Positions 20,337 through 31,131 of a stretch of 64,000 nt of DNA are shown here, piece by piece; positions within the stretch are counted from its first letter, which is position 1; each line of letters starts with the position of its first letter. Under the pieces are notes generated by a model. The model worked only from the letters and a program-made list of their open reading frames with translations. It did no database searches and was not told the origin of the DNA. This DNA is from Chitinophaga sp. E66 (lineage in GTDB: Bacteria > Bacteroidota > Bacteroidia > Chitinophagales > Chitinophagaceae). Location of the stretch: assembly GCA_019285755.1 (NCBI GenBank), contig CP079103.1:2666001-2730000 (forward strand). The letters are read 5' to 3'. The translations under genes were made by a program, and so were the position numbers.

Positions 20337-21052
20337 TCACCATCCATCCTTCAGTACCCTGAACACGAGTTCCCTGTACAGGTTGCCGATGGGCAGCTGA
20401 TGCTTCCCGATCTCGACGTCCTGCGCCGTGAACGCCGTTACCTTGGCAAGGTTCACGATAAAGGAACGGTGAACTCTCAGGAACCGTTTATCCCTGACCG
20501 CCGCCTCCATGTCGCCGATCTTATATTTGGCCATGAAAGTGGTCCCATCCGCCCGGTGAAGCACTACGTAGTCCTTCACACTTTCAATGTAGAGCACATC
20601 GTGCACGGGAATTTTATTGAACTTGTTGCCGGTCTTGATCAGGATATGATCTTCTTCCGGCGCCGGGCGGTTCGGGACGGCGGCCTGCTCACTGGGAGAA
20701 AAGCGGGTATAATAGCGCTCCACGGCCTTAAAGAAACGTTCGAAAGTAATCGGTTTGAGGAGGTAATCCACGACATCCAGCTCATACCCATCCATTGCGT
20801 ACTCGCGGTAAGCGGTGGTGAAGATTACCGCCGGGGCTGGCGAAGCGTACGGAGGAATTCGATCCCTGTGATCTGGGGCATTTTAATATCGAGGAAAAGG
20901 AGATCTACGGAATGGGTACGCAGTTCCCGGGCGGCCTGTAGGGCATTGGAACAGGTAGCCACGACCTCCAGCGTCCCCAGCTGGCTGATGTGGTTTTCCA
21001 GCAGGGCGATGGCCAGGGGCTCGTCATCTACGATAAGGCATTTAATTTTCAC
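20337..21052 (-). CDS. LytTR response regulator (system 3)
   Basis: About 238 residues. The receiver has IVDDEPLAIALLENHI, Asp in LLFLDIKMPQITG, and LLKPITFERF; the LytTR domain has ILIKTGNKFNKIPVHDVLYI, RFLRVHRSFIVNLAKV and GNLYRELVF. One break near 20820 falls between them. The GTG at 21052 is the start: it overlaps the kinase stop as GTGA, a coupling typical of paired systems, and fits MKIKCLIVDDE. Confidence 0.9.
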
Positions 21053-22123
21053 ACGGGCCGGTTTAGACGTAGCGACAGCTTTGCGGTAAAGACGTGCTGC
21101 GCTACGGATGTCTCAAAAGTATGGGTTTCCGGGTAAAGGAGGGCCAGCTGCTTGCGGATATTCTGCAAACCGATACCCGGCTGCGGTTCTCCTGCGCACG
21201 GAAAGTATTGCTGATCGTGAAGGTTAATTGGTCCTGGTGCTGGTGCAGGTTGATGTGGATCTCCGGGCTGCCGGCATCCTCGCCGGCGCCATGTTTAAAA
21301 GCGTTCTCCGCCAGCGACAGCAGGATCAGCGGCGCGATGCCCGCATCATCAGTAGTGTGGTGATCGAAGGTAACGACCAGGCGGTCGTCGTACCGGAGCT
21401 TCTCCAGCTCGATATAATTCTGCAACAGCGCGATCTCCTGCGACACCGGCACATACATGCCGCCGGAACGATACAGCAACGTATCCAGTATCTCGGAAAG
21501 GCGTGCGATGGCAGGGGAGGTGCGGGGCGACTGCATCACCGATAATGAATAAATATTGTTCAGCGTATTGAACAGGAAGTGAGGGTTCAGCTGGGCCTTT
21601 AGCGCCATCAACTCGATATCCGCCTTCTGTTTTTCCAGGTCCAGCGCGCGTTTATTAACCACGTACTGATCTTTCAGCAGCTTGATGAAGATGAAAACGA
21701 AAGCGTAGGCGAAGGAATGAATGAAGTAATTCCAGAACAGGTAGCTGACATCGGTAAAGATCTCCCCAAAGACTCCTGGCTGAACGGCCTGGGGCGGATC
21801 AGCGGCTCCAGGATATGCACCACGCCCGCGCGCGACGCCGCGCTCAATAAATAGAGCACCACCACTGAAATGACCAGCGTCCGCAAATAATGCTTCCCCG
21901 ACAACAACCGCGGCAACACGAAATAAGCCAGGAAATACGTAGTAACGATCGCGATACTCAGGAAGAAGAAGCTGTTCAACAGCGACTCCCCGGTCGTAAA
22001 CTGATGTTCTTCATAGTAATTATACCGGCCGATGGCAAGTATAAACGTACAGGCCCAATAAACGATATGCGAGAGGACGCGGTGCTTCGTGGTAAATGCT
22101 ATAAATCTGTCGATCAGCGGCAT
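21049..22123 (-). CDS. LytS-type sensor histidine kinase (system 3)
   Basis: About 357 residues. Four membrane helices (HIVYWACTFILAIGRY, FFFLSIAIVTTYFLAYFVLP, LRTLVISVVVLYLLSA and one near 21700) are followed by the kinase core with NPHFLFNTLNNIYSLS, ISLAENAFKHGAG-like N-box (LLSLAENAFKHGAG) and, after a frame change near 21165, a GLQNIRKQL block. A second break is near 21770. It diverges from the outer-membrane barrel gene, which the pair may control. Confidence 0.88.
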
Positions 22124-22322
22124 AATGGTAAAAATACCAAACTTTCCCTCTCATAACAGTCGCCGTCGACGAAACCGCCCGCGCCGCATCCCAAATCGCT
22201 CCCATCGCATCCGGGATTGTTTGCACCCATACTTATACCGTCTGTCTGCGGCCCGCCCGCTTCGGACGATCAGCCGGAGATCCCCTCATGGAATCCATCA
22301 CATTTGCACAAACACCCGTTCC

Positions 22323-24653
22323 ATGAAACAGCTTTCCGTGCTCCTGTGGTGCCTCATTACCACGCTTCCCGCTTTCAGCCAGTCGTTTACCTTGCAGGGC
22401 AGGGTAATGTCAAAAGCAGACAAGTCTCCCATCCCCGGGGCTTCCATTCTGCTCCAGGCCAGAACAGACACCACCCGCAAATTCCAAACCGCCAGCGGTC
22501 CCGACGGGCATTTCCGCCTCATGCTGCCTCCCGGAGAATATACCCTGCAAACCGGCTCGTTTAATTTCACCCGCCAGTCCAGGACGCTGGCAATAACGGC
22601 GGACCTGGATCTTGGTAACGTCATGCTGACCGAAGACGTCCGCCAGCTGGGAACCGTGGAGGTGCAGGGAGAAAGATCGACGATAGAACTGAAGACAGAT
22701 AAAAAGGTCTTCAATGTCGGGAAAGACATCCTCTCGAAGGGCGGAAATGCCAATGATGTGCTGAACAATGTTCCGGCGGTGAACGTCGATATCAGGGGAA
22801 CATTCCCTGCGCGATAATCCCAATGTCCGCATCCTCATCAACGGCAAGCCATCGATGCAGACGCAGAATAATGGGCTGTCGCAGATACCGGCTTCCAATA
22901 TCGAGAAGATCGAAGTGATCACGAACCCTTCATCGGCCTACGAGGCCCAGGGCAGCGCGGGCATCATCAATATCATCCTTAAGAAAAACGCCTCCCAGGG
23001 CTTCAATGCCTCGTTGCAGGCAGGGCTTGCCAGCCCGAAGAACTCCAGCGTCAACCTGAACGCCAGTTACAAAACTTCCGCCGTCAACCTTTTCACGAAT
23101 ATCGGGTACCGCGATCAGTCGTTGCTGTTCCTGGAAGAGATCGAACGCGTCAATAAAAATCCGTATGCTCTCCTCCGCCAGAATAACCGCGCCGATCTCG
23201 ACTTCGACAACATCAACCTGTTCGTCGGTACCGATTTCTATCTCAACCCCTTCAACACCCTCACCGCCAGCTTCTATCGCACCAAGGTCAATAACTTTAG
23301 CCGGACGGCCTACGATTATCGTTATTTCGACAAAACCGGCAAGCAGGACAGCGCCATCGACCGGTTCGAGAACTACCGGGAACCCCAGGTCTTCAACGAG
23401 ATCGAACTGAGCTATTCGCGCACTTACAAACAACCCGGCCGCAAATGGACGACCTACCTGCAATATGACTTCTGGAACGACGATGAGAACCAGCAGATCC
23501 GCGAGACCAACCCCGCCGCCCGAACGTACGATATCATTACCCGTGATATCGAGAGCAGCAAAGACCTCTACCTCCAGAGCGATTACAAGCTGCCCGTCAA
23601 AACCGGCCAGTGGGATATGGGTATCCGCGGCCAGTGGCGCGCCATCCGCAGTGAGTATTCCGCCGCGCAGGACGGACTTCCGATGGAGGGCTACAACAAC
23701 AAACTGTATTACGATGAGAACATCTACGCCGCCTATACCCAATACGGTACTAAATGGAAGCAGCTGGAAGGGCAGATCGGCCTGCGCGGCGAGTTGTCCC
23801 ACATTCACATCAGCGACCGCGGGCAGACGATTAACAATCGCAAACGGTACCTCGATCTGTTCCCGACCCTCCATCTCCAATACGCCCTTAAAAATGCCTG
23901 GGCGCTACAGGGCAGTTACAGCCGCCGCATCAACCGCCCCGGTTCTGGCAGCTGAATACGTTCGGAGGCTTGTCGGATCAGCGCTTCCTCCAGCGCGGCA
24001 ACCCCGATATCGACCCCATGTATACCAGCTCCCTGGAACTGGCGGTTCTCAAACAGGCCGGCAAACTGACCATCAACCCTGGTATTTACTATCAATACAC
24101 CAGCAATTACTTCGGCGCCGTCATTGCGCCCGCGGGCGACGGTACCTTCCTGCGAACCTGGGCCAACATGGGCGCCGAGCGCCGCTACGGGGCAGACATC
24201 TCGGCTACTTACAATCCGCGCAGCTGGTGGCGCCTTTCCTGGGATATTAACGCCTACGCCTATTCCCAGCGCGGCGAACACGCCGGCCAGGCATTGAAAG
24301 TTGATAATACAATGTGGTTCACGACGCTGCGTTCCGGCATGCGGTTCCCGAAGGTCATGAACATCGACGGCAGCTTTACCTATCGCGGGCGGCAACAGGA
24401 ACTACAGGTGCTGGTGTCCGAACAATACCGCGCCAACATCGGCCTGTCCAGGGATTTCCTGGGCGACCGGCTATCACTATCGTTCAGCGTCAACAATATC
24501 TTCAATTCCAATATCAACGAAGGGGAGCTGGATGCGCCGGGGTATTCCATGTATTCCTATACACGGCAGGAGGGAGTGGTGTTCACCGGCACGGCGGTTT
24601 ACCGGCTGAACCGGAAGAAGGGGCAGGCAGACCGGATGCCGGCGGCGAAATAA
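22323..24653 (+). CDS. Outer-membrane beta-barrel family protein
   Basis: About 776 residues. A signal peptide (MKQLSVLLWCLITTLPAFSQ) precedes a carboxypeptidase-regulatory-like beta-sandwich (LQGRVMSKADKSPIPGASIL), a plug-like region (DVLNNVPAVNVD, NVRILINGKPS, IEKIEVITNPSSAYEAQGSA, GIINIILKKN) and a long barrel ending FTGTAVYRLNRKKGQ. This is the OMP_b-brl_3 group, related to TonB-dependent receptors, found across Bacteroidota. Breaks near 22797 and 23940. No TonB box was identified. The ligand is unknown; the divergent LytTR pair is a likely regulator. Confidence 0.88.
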
Positions 24654-24654
24654 A

Positions 24655-25169
24655 TCAGACGTTAAAGACTTTCCAGCAGATATCGTTCCGGAGGCGCTGA
24701 TCGTCCAGTACCAGGTCCCGTATGGCTTCCGGCAGGCGGTCGGTCTGCCATTGCCATTCCCGCAGGCGTACATGCTCTTTCTCATCGTCCGGCGCTGCGG
24801 CCATTGCGGCGCGGATCGCATATGCGGCGGCGCCGAGTTGATGGGCGGCCACGTGGGCAACGGCCACGGCTTGCCCGGCGGAGAGGGCGGCCAGCTTAGC
24901 CGCGCCGGAAACTGCCTGTCCGGCCGCGTTGGAGGCGAAGGATGCGGCATGTGCCTCCTTCATGGGAATCTCCCCGTTCACCCAGGCGTGGGTTAGCTCC
25001 AGGGCTCGCCGGGGCGGTCGTCGGTGGGTTGTACTGTTTCGAAGTAATGTAAAACGTGTTGAGCGCATTCTGCGGCCCAGAGGGCGAGGAGGTGGTGGTG
25101 TTCGTCGGTTAAGGTACCGCCACGGCGGATGGTAATGAATCGTTTATCCCGGATTTTGGGTAGTATCAT
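24655..25169 (-). CDS. Putative immunity protein (Imm-5-like)
   Basis: About 171 residues, all-helical and Ala-rich. The order LALWAAECAQHVLHYFE, DDRP, HAWVNGEIPMKEAHAASFAS, AGQAVAVAHVAAHQLGAAAY and WQTDRLPEAIRDLVL matches the Imm-5-like putative immunity family. The first 50 residues are in another frame, joined near 25010 after DDRPG. Such proteins are predicted to neutralise polymorphic toxins, but no toxin gene lies nearby. It ends 1 bp after the convergent barrel gene. Confidence 0.7.
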
Positions 25170-25270
25170 GGTGGCGCTTAGTTAGGTTTCCATGGCAATG
25201 ATCGGAAAATTATCTGGCTCATCCCATTTTGATATCTTTACTGACCAATTCTCCGGTTAAATCATAACGC

Positions 25271-25816
25271 ATGGACAGGCATTTACGCATCATCGCAATT
25301 TGTGGAAGCACCAGGCAACAATCCACCAATCATACGCTCATCAACATCATTTCGGAGATGTATGCCAGTACAGCAGAGATCACTTCGTTCGAAGGCCTTG
25401 CGGAACTTCCTCATTTCAACCCCGACCTGGACAATCAGATGCCTCCTCCGGCAGTATCCGCTTTCCGTGATCTGCTACGCGCGGCAGACGGCGTACTGAT
25501 CTGTACCCCGGAATATGCGATGGGCGTACCCGGCAGTCTCAAAAACGCGCTCGACTGGCTGGTCTCCTCCATGGAACTATCCCAAAAGCCGGTAGCATTG
25601 ATCACGGCCTCTTCAGTAGGCGAGCTGGCGCACCAGTCGCTCACGGCCACGCTGCGGGTAATTGAAGCCGATATGCCCGATAGCTCGCGTCTCCTGATCC
25701 CTTTCGTAAAAGCGAAGGTGCAGGGAGGGCGGATTGTGGATGAAGGGACGCTGCGAGACATAAAGGAGGTGATGGGCTCGCTGATCAATGCAATTGCAAA
25801 AATCGACTTCCTTAAT
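25271..25816 (+). CDS. NADPH-dependent FMN reductase family
   Basis: About 182 residues, flavodoxin-like. The FMN phosphate loop is in AICGSTRQQSTNHTLI and the flavin-ring loop in TPEYAMGVPGSLKNALDWL, both diagnostic. As read, the frame runs on to 25909 over the 3' end of the opposing gene. Adding one A to the A-run near 25800 would stop it at the TAA at 25814, the likely true end. It is a cytoplasmic NAD(P)H:quinone or azo-type reductase; its natural acceptor is not evident. Confidence 0.88.
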
Positions 25817-27856
25817 ACGGCAATCCCAGCTTCTCGAACAACATCCTGTTCCTGCTCCTGGCGTCTTTCAGGAGTTTTTGATAGGAGATCACTTCAATAT
25901 ACAAATTGAAGCGTTTGTGAAAACTATAGTATCCCATTCCATCCGGAGTAGGATTAAAATCCTTAATATCTAAAATGCCTCTGGCGGTTTTATTGAAGTC
26001 GCAAATGATGTAGGCATAAATTGGCGTTTTTTCTTTATCAATTTGAATCACTTTTCCTTTTCTATCTGTCGCTACCTGCTCTCTAAGTGTTGTAACGTAT
26101 GAAAAAACCTGATCCACCGGATTCTTTTTCTCCTCCCAACAATTGTAGTCCTTGCGCTCCGGCCGCTTGAATTCAATCAGGATGATAGAATTATGAGGAG
26201 CATGATCATTGACAAAAGCAAAAGTATCATTGTAAATGAACAAATCCGGCCGGTCAAGGCTTTCCAGACCGGCAATATCCCGGAATGATTTATCCGACGC
26301 CAGATATGAGTGATAAGCCAGGCGTTCATCGATCAGCCAGAGATTCTGCTGCTCGTAGCTGATATCGTCCGATTCTCTTCTAATGGGAAAGAAAATCCGA
26401 TGTATCGTTTCCTCGGTCTGGAACTTACCTTCCTCATCATGTCCCAGGAACAAATCCAGCAATTCAATGACCGCCTTCCGATGTACAATGTAACTGGCAG
26501 GTTCGATTTCCCGATATCGTTGAACTTCTCGATATAATCATTGTACATTTCCTTATATTCTTCGGTATCACGCACATCCTTTGTAACACCCAATACTGCT
26601 TCACTCAATTCCTTTACCTCCAGCTCCAGTTCACTTTGCAGTTTGAACAGCTCGATGTTCAGTTTATTGGCCGAAAGATTGGGTTGTATCCGGCGAATGG
26701 ATTCAGGTTTATACTTTATGATCGCCTTAAATTGCGGGGCGGAATAATGAATATGTTCCTTGATGGCAGCCAGCTTACTTTCCCGGATGCCTTTCAGATA
26801 TGGCGCCAGCAAATCCTCAACCGCGTCCACGACACCTTTCCTGATATCCTTCAGGGTTAACCCGTCCGTCGGTTGATCATCATCTGTCTCCGAATCACCC
26901 GTAGGAAAGTTAAATCCCGTTCTTTCCGGGTCAACGTTACCGTCGAGGTACTTGCCGGTCACATAACACTGATAAGTAAATAACTCGCCGATCTGATCGT
27001 GAATCTGCTTGCCCAGGTCGGGAATATGCTTCGTCAAAGAATCATCCATTACTTCGCGTTCATTGGCGCAGTAACGTATCTTATGCGATCCCTTTGAAGC
27101 AAAGAGTTTCACCAGGTGAATATCGAAAGACTTCCCCTGACATCGAAAGTACATTTCTCAATAGTCGTCTTGATCGTAGTACTATATAAATCCTGCAGGC
27201 ATAATTCCCCGCCGTTACTATCGGTCAAAGTGATCATAGGGCATTTCTCAATACAAAGTACACCAGGAAGTGCTCAATGATCCGTTCCCCGATTTCCGCC
27301 ATGAACTTCGGAACATGCGCCCGGTATTCTTCCCTGAGATAATTCAGCACAACGGTGGTACCGGTTTCGCCGGCATCTGCCGGAGATACCCGGGATCGGA
27401 AATACCATTTCCGGAAGGGATCAGCTCGAATGCGCGCAACATCATGCCGCCATCGTCCGACCGGTAATAACTATCCACTTTAACCGTCCGGTACGCCTTC
27501 AGGCAAACGAAACGCCCGATACCTTTTGCGCCTTTATCCATTTTATACTCCGATTCAGCGGTAAGGAAGGATCTGTAATTCTCCTGTTGAACCCGATACC
27601 GTTATCTCTGACAATGATGGACCTGATAAAAACTCATCGACTTTCCCATACTCGGTCAGTGCTGCAGCGTCGCCATTACGAACGAGTGTGATATTGATCT
27701 TTCCGGACGAGAGATTCTTCTTGTTTCGATGGCATGAACGGCGTTGCTGATGATTTCAAACAACGGCCACAGCGCCCGGTTTTTCGGAAGCCGGGTATTC
27801 CTGACCTTACCTGCTATGTTAGTGATAAATTCATCTTTATGGATCGTGGATTCCAT
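25812..27856 (-). CDS. GHKL ATPase fused to PD-(D/E)XK nuclease (candidate defence protein)
   Basis: About 680 residues in several frames (breaks near 27725, 27570, 27350, 27245, 27140 and 26465). The N-terminus has a Bergerat-fold ATPase: N-box ALWPLFEIISNAVHAIE, G1 VRDNGIGFN and G2 KGAKGIGRF, as in MutL/Hsp90/MORC-like GHKL proteins. A long middle helical region (about residues 280-460, LQSELELEVKELSEAV) follows. The C-terminus shows RPDLFIYND, then IILIEFKRPE (E-x-K) and QVFSYV (QxxxY), the signature of RecB-like PD-(D/E)XK nucleases. ATP-driven clamp closure coupled to DNA cutting is the inferred role. It stands alone in an AT-richer stretch, convergent with the FMN reductase. Confidence 0.8.
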
Positions 27857-28096
27857 ATAGGGGAAAACAATTAAAAGTGGAAAATTGGTTTTGATATGGT
27901 TCGCAATGTAAGGAAATAGAACAATTGAAAAATTTATTCGCTAAATATTTTCTTTCAATGTCACTGATCAAATACCGGCCGTATTTGCTTCAGTCGAAAA
28001 CGTCCACAAACACGATTGTTCCGCGATGATCACACCTCCTTGATGCATCCTCTCGCGAAAACATTTCACCTAACTTAACGTGAACTAAAACACAAG

Positions 28097-29215
28097 CTAT
28101 CCGGCAGGTAACCGGAGCCGAAATACCCTATAGCTTGCCGGTGATACCGCTGACTCTTTCGGAAGCTGTTTTTCGGGAAGTTTCTGCAAGGGACCTGCAA
28201 ATGCGGAGTCAGGGATGTATGTATGGCGTAAGCGGCTGCGATGCGCTGGTCGCCGGCCAGGGTAGCCCTGCCGATTGTCATTCACGAAACGCCTGACTGA
28301 ATGACTGCTTTTAGCTGGCTTTTCGGAATATGAGCTTTCAACACTCGTTTGCGGGACTGACGGTGTATACTTTGGCGCTGGTGGATATACATAAGTTACT
28401 TCATCTGTCAACGCTTCTTGTTGCGGGATACTTTGCCGGGCTGTGGCAGCAGTCTCAACATCTACGCCCGTCAGCTGCATCAGGTTGAACTGGCTATCCA
28501 GGATAGGGTAGTATGTTCCATTCTCCAAAGTCATGAATTCAACCGCCATCGCGATGAACAACGGAGTACTGGTGCCAGCCGGTATCTGCGCAGTCAGATC
28601 TTCCAGTTTGATGGGTTTCCTTCCCTTGGGAACAGGAGTGGAGCAGGCGGATTCAAACGTAAACGTTTCCTTTTCAAAGTCCAGTGCGGCAACTCCCATC
28701 TTCAACCGGGCATGCGTGGCATGCTTCGGGAACCGGATTACGTCGGCCGGCGTAAAGGCGGTCATGCCTATACACACTGTTCCGGCAACTCGGTTAACCG
28801 TAGGCTGAAACGGCAACCTGACGATCATTCCGAGCCTGCCTGCTGGGCTGAAGTTGAAGTCCTTCAACAGCGAGAGGTCGCCACTCATGAGCATGCGGCT
28901 GCCCCTCGGGTTACCGGAATCCGAATTGATCACTTCTTTACAAACCTTCGTGAGCCGGCTATGCAGCTCATCATTTGCGACCTTTGGCATCATGGTACGA
29001 AAGGCTCTGCGGATCAGAGCGCTGCCTTTGGCCGCCTGGCCGAATTCGCTGGTGTTGATCCGTGCCTGTGCGTAATTGGGGTCTTTGGCAAATCTCTTCG
29101 CCGTAGGACCGCCTTTTCTTCTGAGTCCGTATTCGCCGTTTCTTTTCCGGTAAATACTCATGTTTTGCGTTGGCCCCAGCATCTGCAGGAGGCCGCTTTG
29201 GGCATTGCTTGCCAT
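28097..29215 (-). CDS. Bacteroidota orphan protein, YRKR-motif family A
   Basis: 372 residues from the ATG at 29215. The N-terminus, MLGPTQNMSIYRKRNGEYG then RRKGGPTAKRFAKDP and RINTSEFGQAAKGSALIRRA, matches a family repeated many times in Bacteroidota genomes with no known function. The middle is beta-rich (LGMIVRLPFQPTVNR, HARLKMGVAALDFEKETFTF) and the C-terminal 90 residues are Pro/Ser-rich and low in order; the last part may be in the wrong frame. No signal peptide. The open frame extends to 29371, but that segment resembles a leader. A tandem 11-bp repeat array lies 263 bp upstream. Confidence 0.65.
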   Translation of the reverse strand: MASNAQSGLLQMLGPTQNMSIYRKRNGEYGLRRKGGPTAKRFAKDPNYAQARINTSEFGQAAKGSALIRRAFRTMMPKVANDELHSRLTKVCKEVINSDSGNPRGSRMLMSGDLSLLKDFNFSPAGRLGMIVRLPFQPTVNRVAGTVCIGMTAFTPADVIRFPKHATHARLKMGVAALDFEKETFTFESACSTPVPKGRKPIKLEDLTAQIPAGTSTPLFIAMAVEFMTLENGTYYPILDSQFNLMQLTGVDVETAATARQSIPQQEALTDEVTYVYPPAPKYTPSVPQTSVESSYSEKPAKSSHSVRRFVNDNRQGYPGRRPAHRSRLRHTYIPDSAFAGPLQKLPEKQLPKESAVSPASYRVFRLRLPAG

Positions 29216-29477
29216 AAGATTGTTTTTGGTATTAAAAATATGCGCATCGGTCCTTTTGAGGTCTTTTGCGTCTTGTAATTCAATGTAATAAGATACGGAA
29301 TCCTCACCAAAAATTACTGCGCTTTTTGCGGTTTTTGCGCTTTTAGGGTCCAAAAGTTCCGATTTGGGCATATTTGGGTCGATTTGGCGCTTTTGGGTAG
29401 TTTAGGTAGATTGGGGTCTTCGGGTTACTGTGTATTCGCTGTCTTGATATAGGGAAAAAGGCAGGTTACAAGCGTCA
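29216..29477 (-). promoter_or_regulatory. Leader between array A and the orphan gene
   Basis: AT-rich stretch with short repeated words (GCGCTTTT and TTTGGG several times on the plus strand). A loose -7 element, TAATTTTTG, reads toward the orphan gene near 29310. The in-frame extension of the orphan gene through here has unusual composition and is not believed to be translated. Confidence 0.35.
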
Positions 29478-29521
29478 CGTCTGCCGCTCGTCTGCCCTTC
29501 GTCTGCCGCTCGTCTGCCCTT
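29478..29521. repeat. Tandem array of four 11-bp units (array A)
   Basis: On the plus strand the unit CGTCTGCCGCT alternates with CGTCTGCCCTT, each twice, so the 22-bp dimer is repeated exactly at 29478-29499 and 29500-29521. On the strand of the orphan gene the units read AGCGGCAGACG and AAGGGCAGACG. The array sits 263 bp before that gene's ATG. It is not CRISPR: there are no spacers. The 11-bp period is about one helical turn. Confidence 0.85.
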
Positions 29522-29568
29522 AAAGGCCTTGTTCCTCCTTCATTCCGGCCTGATGCTCCGGTGAAGCC

Positions 29569-29903
29569 TCACCGGTCATTCATTGCCCTGCAAGCCTCCG
29601 CGCACTCCTTACATATCCTCGCGCATTCCTGACAGTGCTCATTGTCATGTTTCCCGCACTCATCCGCACAGGCATCGCAGGCATCCGCGCAAATGACACA
29701 CATACGGGAAGCATGTCCGCTTCCAGGCTCAATAGCTGGGCGGTGGCGTAACAGATCGCTGCGCACTCCATGTCCAGCTGGATGCAGCGGGCCATATGGG
29801 CCACATCGGGTTCCTGCGTACAGGAACTCGCACAGTGATTACAGACTGCCGCGCATGCGAGGCAGAGATCGATGCAATTTTTGTCTTCATGATAACCAGA
29901 CAT
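29569..29903 (-). CDS. Four-helix-bundle copper-binding protein (Csp-like)
   Basis: About 110 residues dense in Cys: CIDLCLACAAVCNHCASSC, MECAAICYATAQLL, then after a frame change near 29700, CVICADACDACADECGKH, CQECARICKECAEACR. The regular CxxxC and CxxC spacing along amphipathic helices matches the cytosolic copper-storage four-helix-bundle family, in which the thiolates line the core and bind several Cu(I). No signal peptide, so a cytoplasmic copper store or buffer is inferred. Confidence 0.88.
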
Positions 29904-29935
29904 AAGCTTGCGTATTTAACGTTAAGGAATCGTAT

Positions 29936-30923
29936 TTACGGATTGCCGGAACCGCCCGCCGCACCATAGATCTGTCCGTTGCTGTAACTGGCGTCATTAC
30001 AGGCGAGCTGAACGTAGATGGACGCCAGCTCCGCCGGTTGGCCCGGACGGCCCATCGGCGTATCGCCGCCGAATTTCTCCAGCTTCTCCATCGTGGCGCC
30101 GCCGCTGACCTGCAAGGGCGTCCAGATAGGGCCGGGGCTACGCCGTTGACGCGGATGCCTTTAGGGCCCAGCTGCTTGGCCAGTGACTTTACATAATTGG
30201 TAGTGGCCGCTTTCGTTTGCGCGTAGTCATAGAGGTCTGCGGATGGGTCCATGGCTTGTACGGATGTGGTACCAATGATGGAGGCGCCCGGCTTCAGGTG
30301 CGGCAGCGCTGCCTTAATGATCCAGAAGGGCGCGTAGATGTTGGTCTTCATCGTGGCGTCGAAGTCTTCTGTTGTGAGGTCGAGAATTGACGCTTTCACC
30401 TGCTGGCGCGCGGCATTGCATACCAGGATATCGAGCCCTCCGAGGCCGGACACTGCTTTATCAACAAGCTCCTTACAGAATGGTTCGTTGCGGATATCGC
30501 CGGGTATCGCTACCGCCTTGCGTCCCGCTTTCTTAATAAGCGCAACCACTTCCTGTGCGTCGGCCTCCTCATCCGGCAAATAATTGATCGCTACATCGGC
30601 CCCTTCGCGGGCATATGCGATCGCGGCGGCCCTGCCCATACCGGAATCTCCGCCGGTAATAAGTGCCTTCCTGCCGGCCAGCCTGTTATTGCCTTTATAG
30701 CTGGTTTCCCCATGATCGGGAACGGGTTCATTTTGCCGGCAAGCCCCGGCCAGGGTTGCTGTTGCCGCTGAAATGGAGGCTTGGGGTACTTAGTGACGGG
30801 GTTCTCGTCCGGATTAGTCACGGAAGCGGCGGCCGAAGCAGTCACCGCGATCGCTGGCGCCACGGCCAATGCCGCAATATTGCCGATTGCCTTACGGCGG
30901 TCCATTTTGTGGGTGTCTGACAT
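29936..30923 (-). CDS. SDR oxidoreductase with N-terminal Tat-like signal
   Basis: About 329 residues. It starts with a twin-arginine-like leader (MDRRKAIGNIAALAVAPAIA), then a Pro-rich linker (YPKPPFQRQQQPWPGLAGKM), and an SDR domain: GGDSGMGRAAAIAYAREGAD, CNAARQQ, Ser in IGTTSVQAM and Y-x3-K in YDYAQTKAA. Frames shift near 30705 and 30130; the C-terminus then reads to GGSGNP at 29936. It belongs to the group resembling Bacillus general stress protein 39/YhdF. If the leader works, the enzyme would be exported folded with its cofactor. Confidence 0.85.
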
Positions 30924-31131
30924 GTTGTTGGATTTTACGCGTATAACACCACTAAAAAGAGACCATCATCCTCCGGCGATACCTATCCTTTTATCATCCA
31001 GTGCGTTACCTGCTGTTGAGGAACCCGGGGCTGAGGATTTTCAACGACAAAGCGGGTATGAAAGGAGCGGGGTATGATGTTTGCACCCGGGACAACCGCA
31101 GAACATCCGGAAATACAGTATTTTCATCTCT

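Noticed and set aside
22930..23880. Long minus-strand open frame opposite the barrel protein gene
   Set aside because: Antisense shadow produced by biased codon use in the real gene; no start context, motif or homologous pattern. The same holds for the long plus-strand frames opposite the lipoproteins (55143-56123) and for 14645-15397 and 38817-39725.
29216..29371. In-frame N-terminal extension of the orphan gene at 28097
   Set aside because: Composition is repetitive and leader-like; family members begin at the position of the ATG at 29215.
29478..29521. CRISPR array
   Set aside because: Units are directly adjacent 11-mers without spacers, there are only four, and no cas gene is near.
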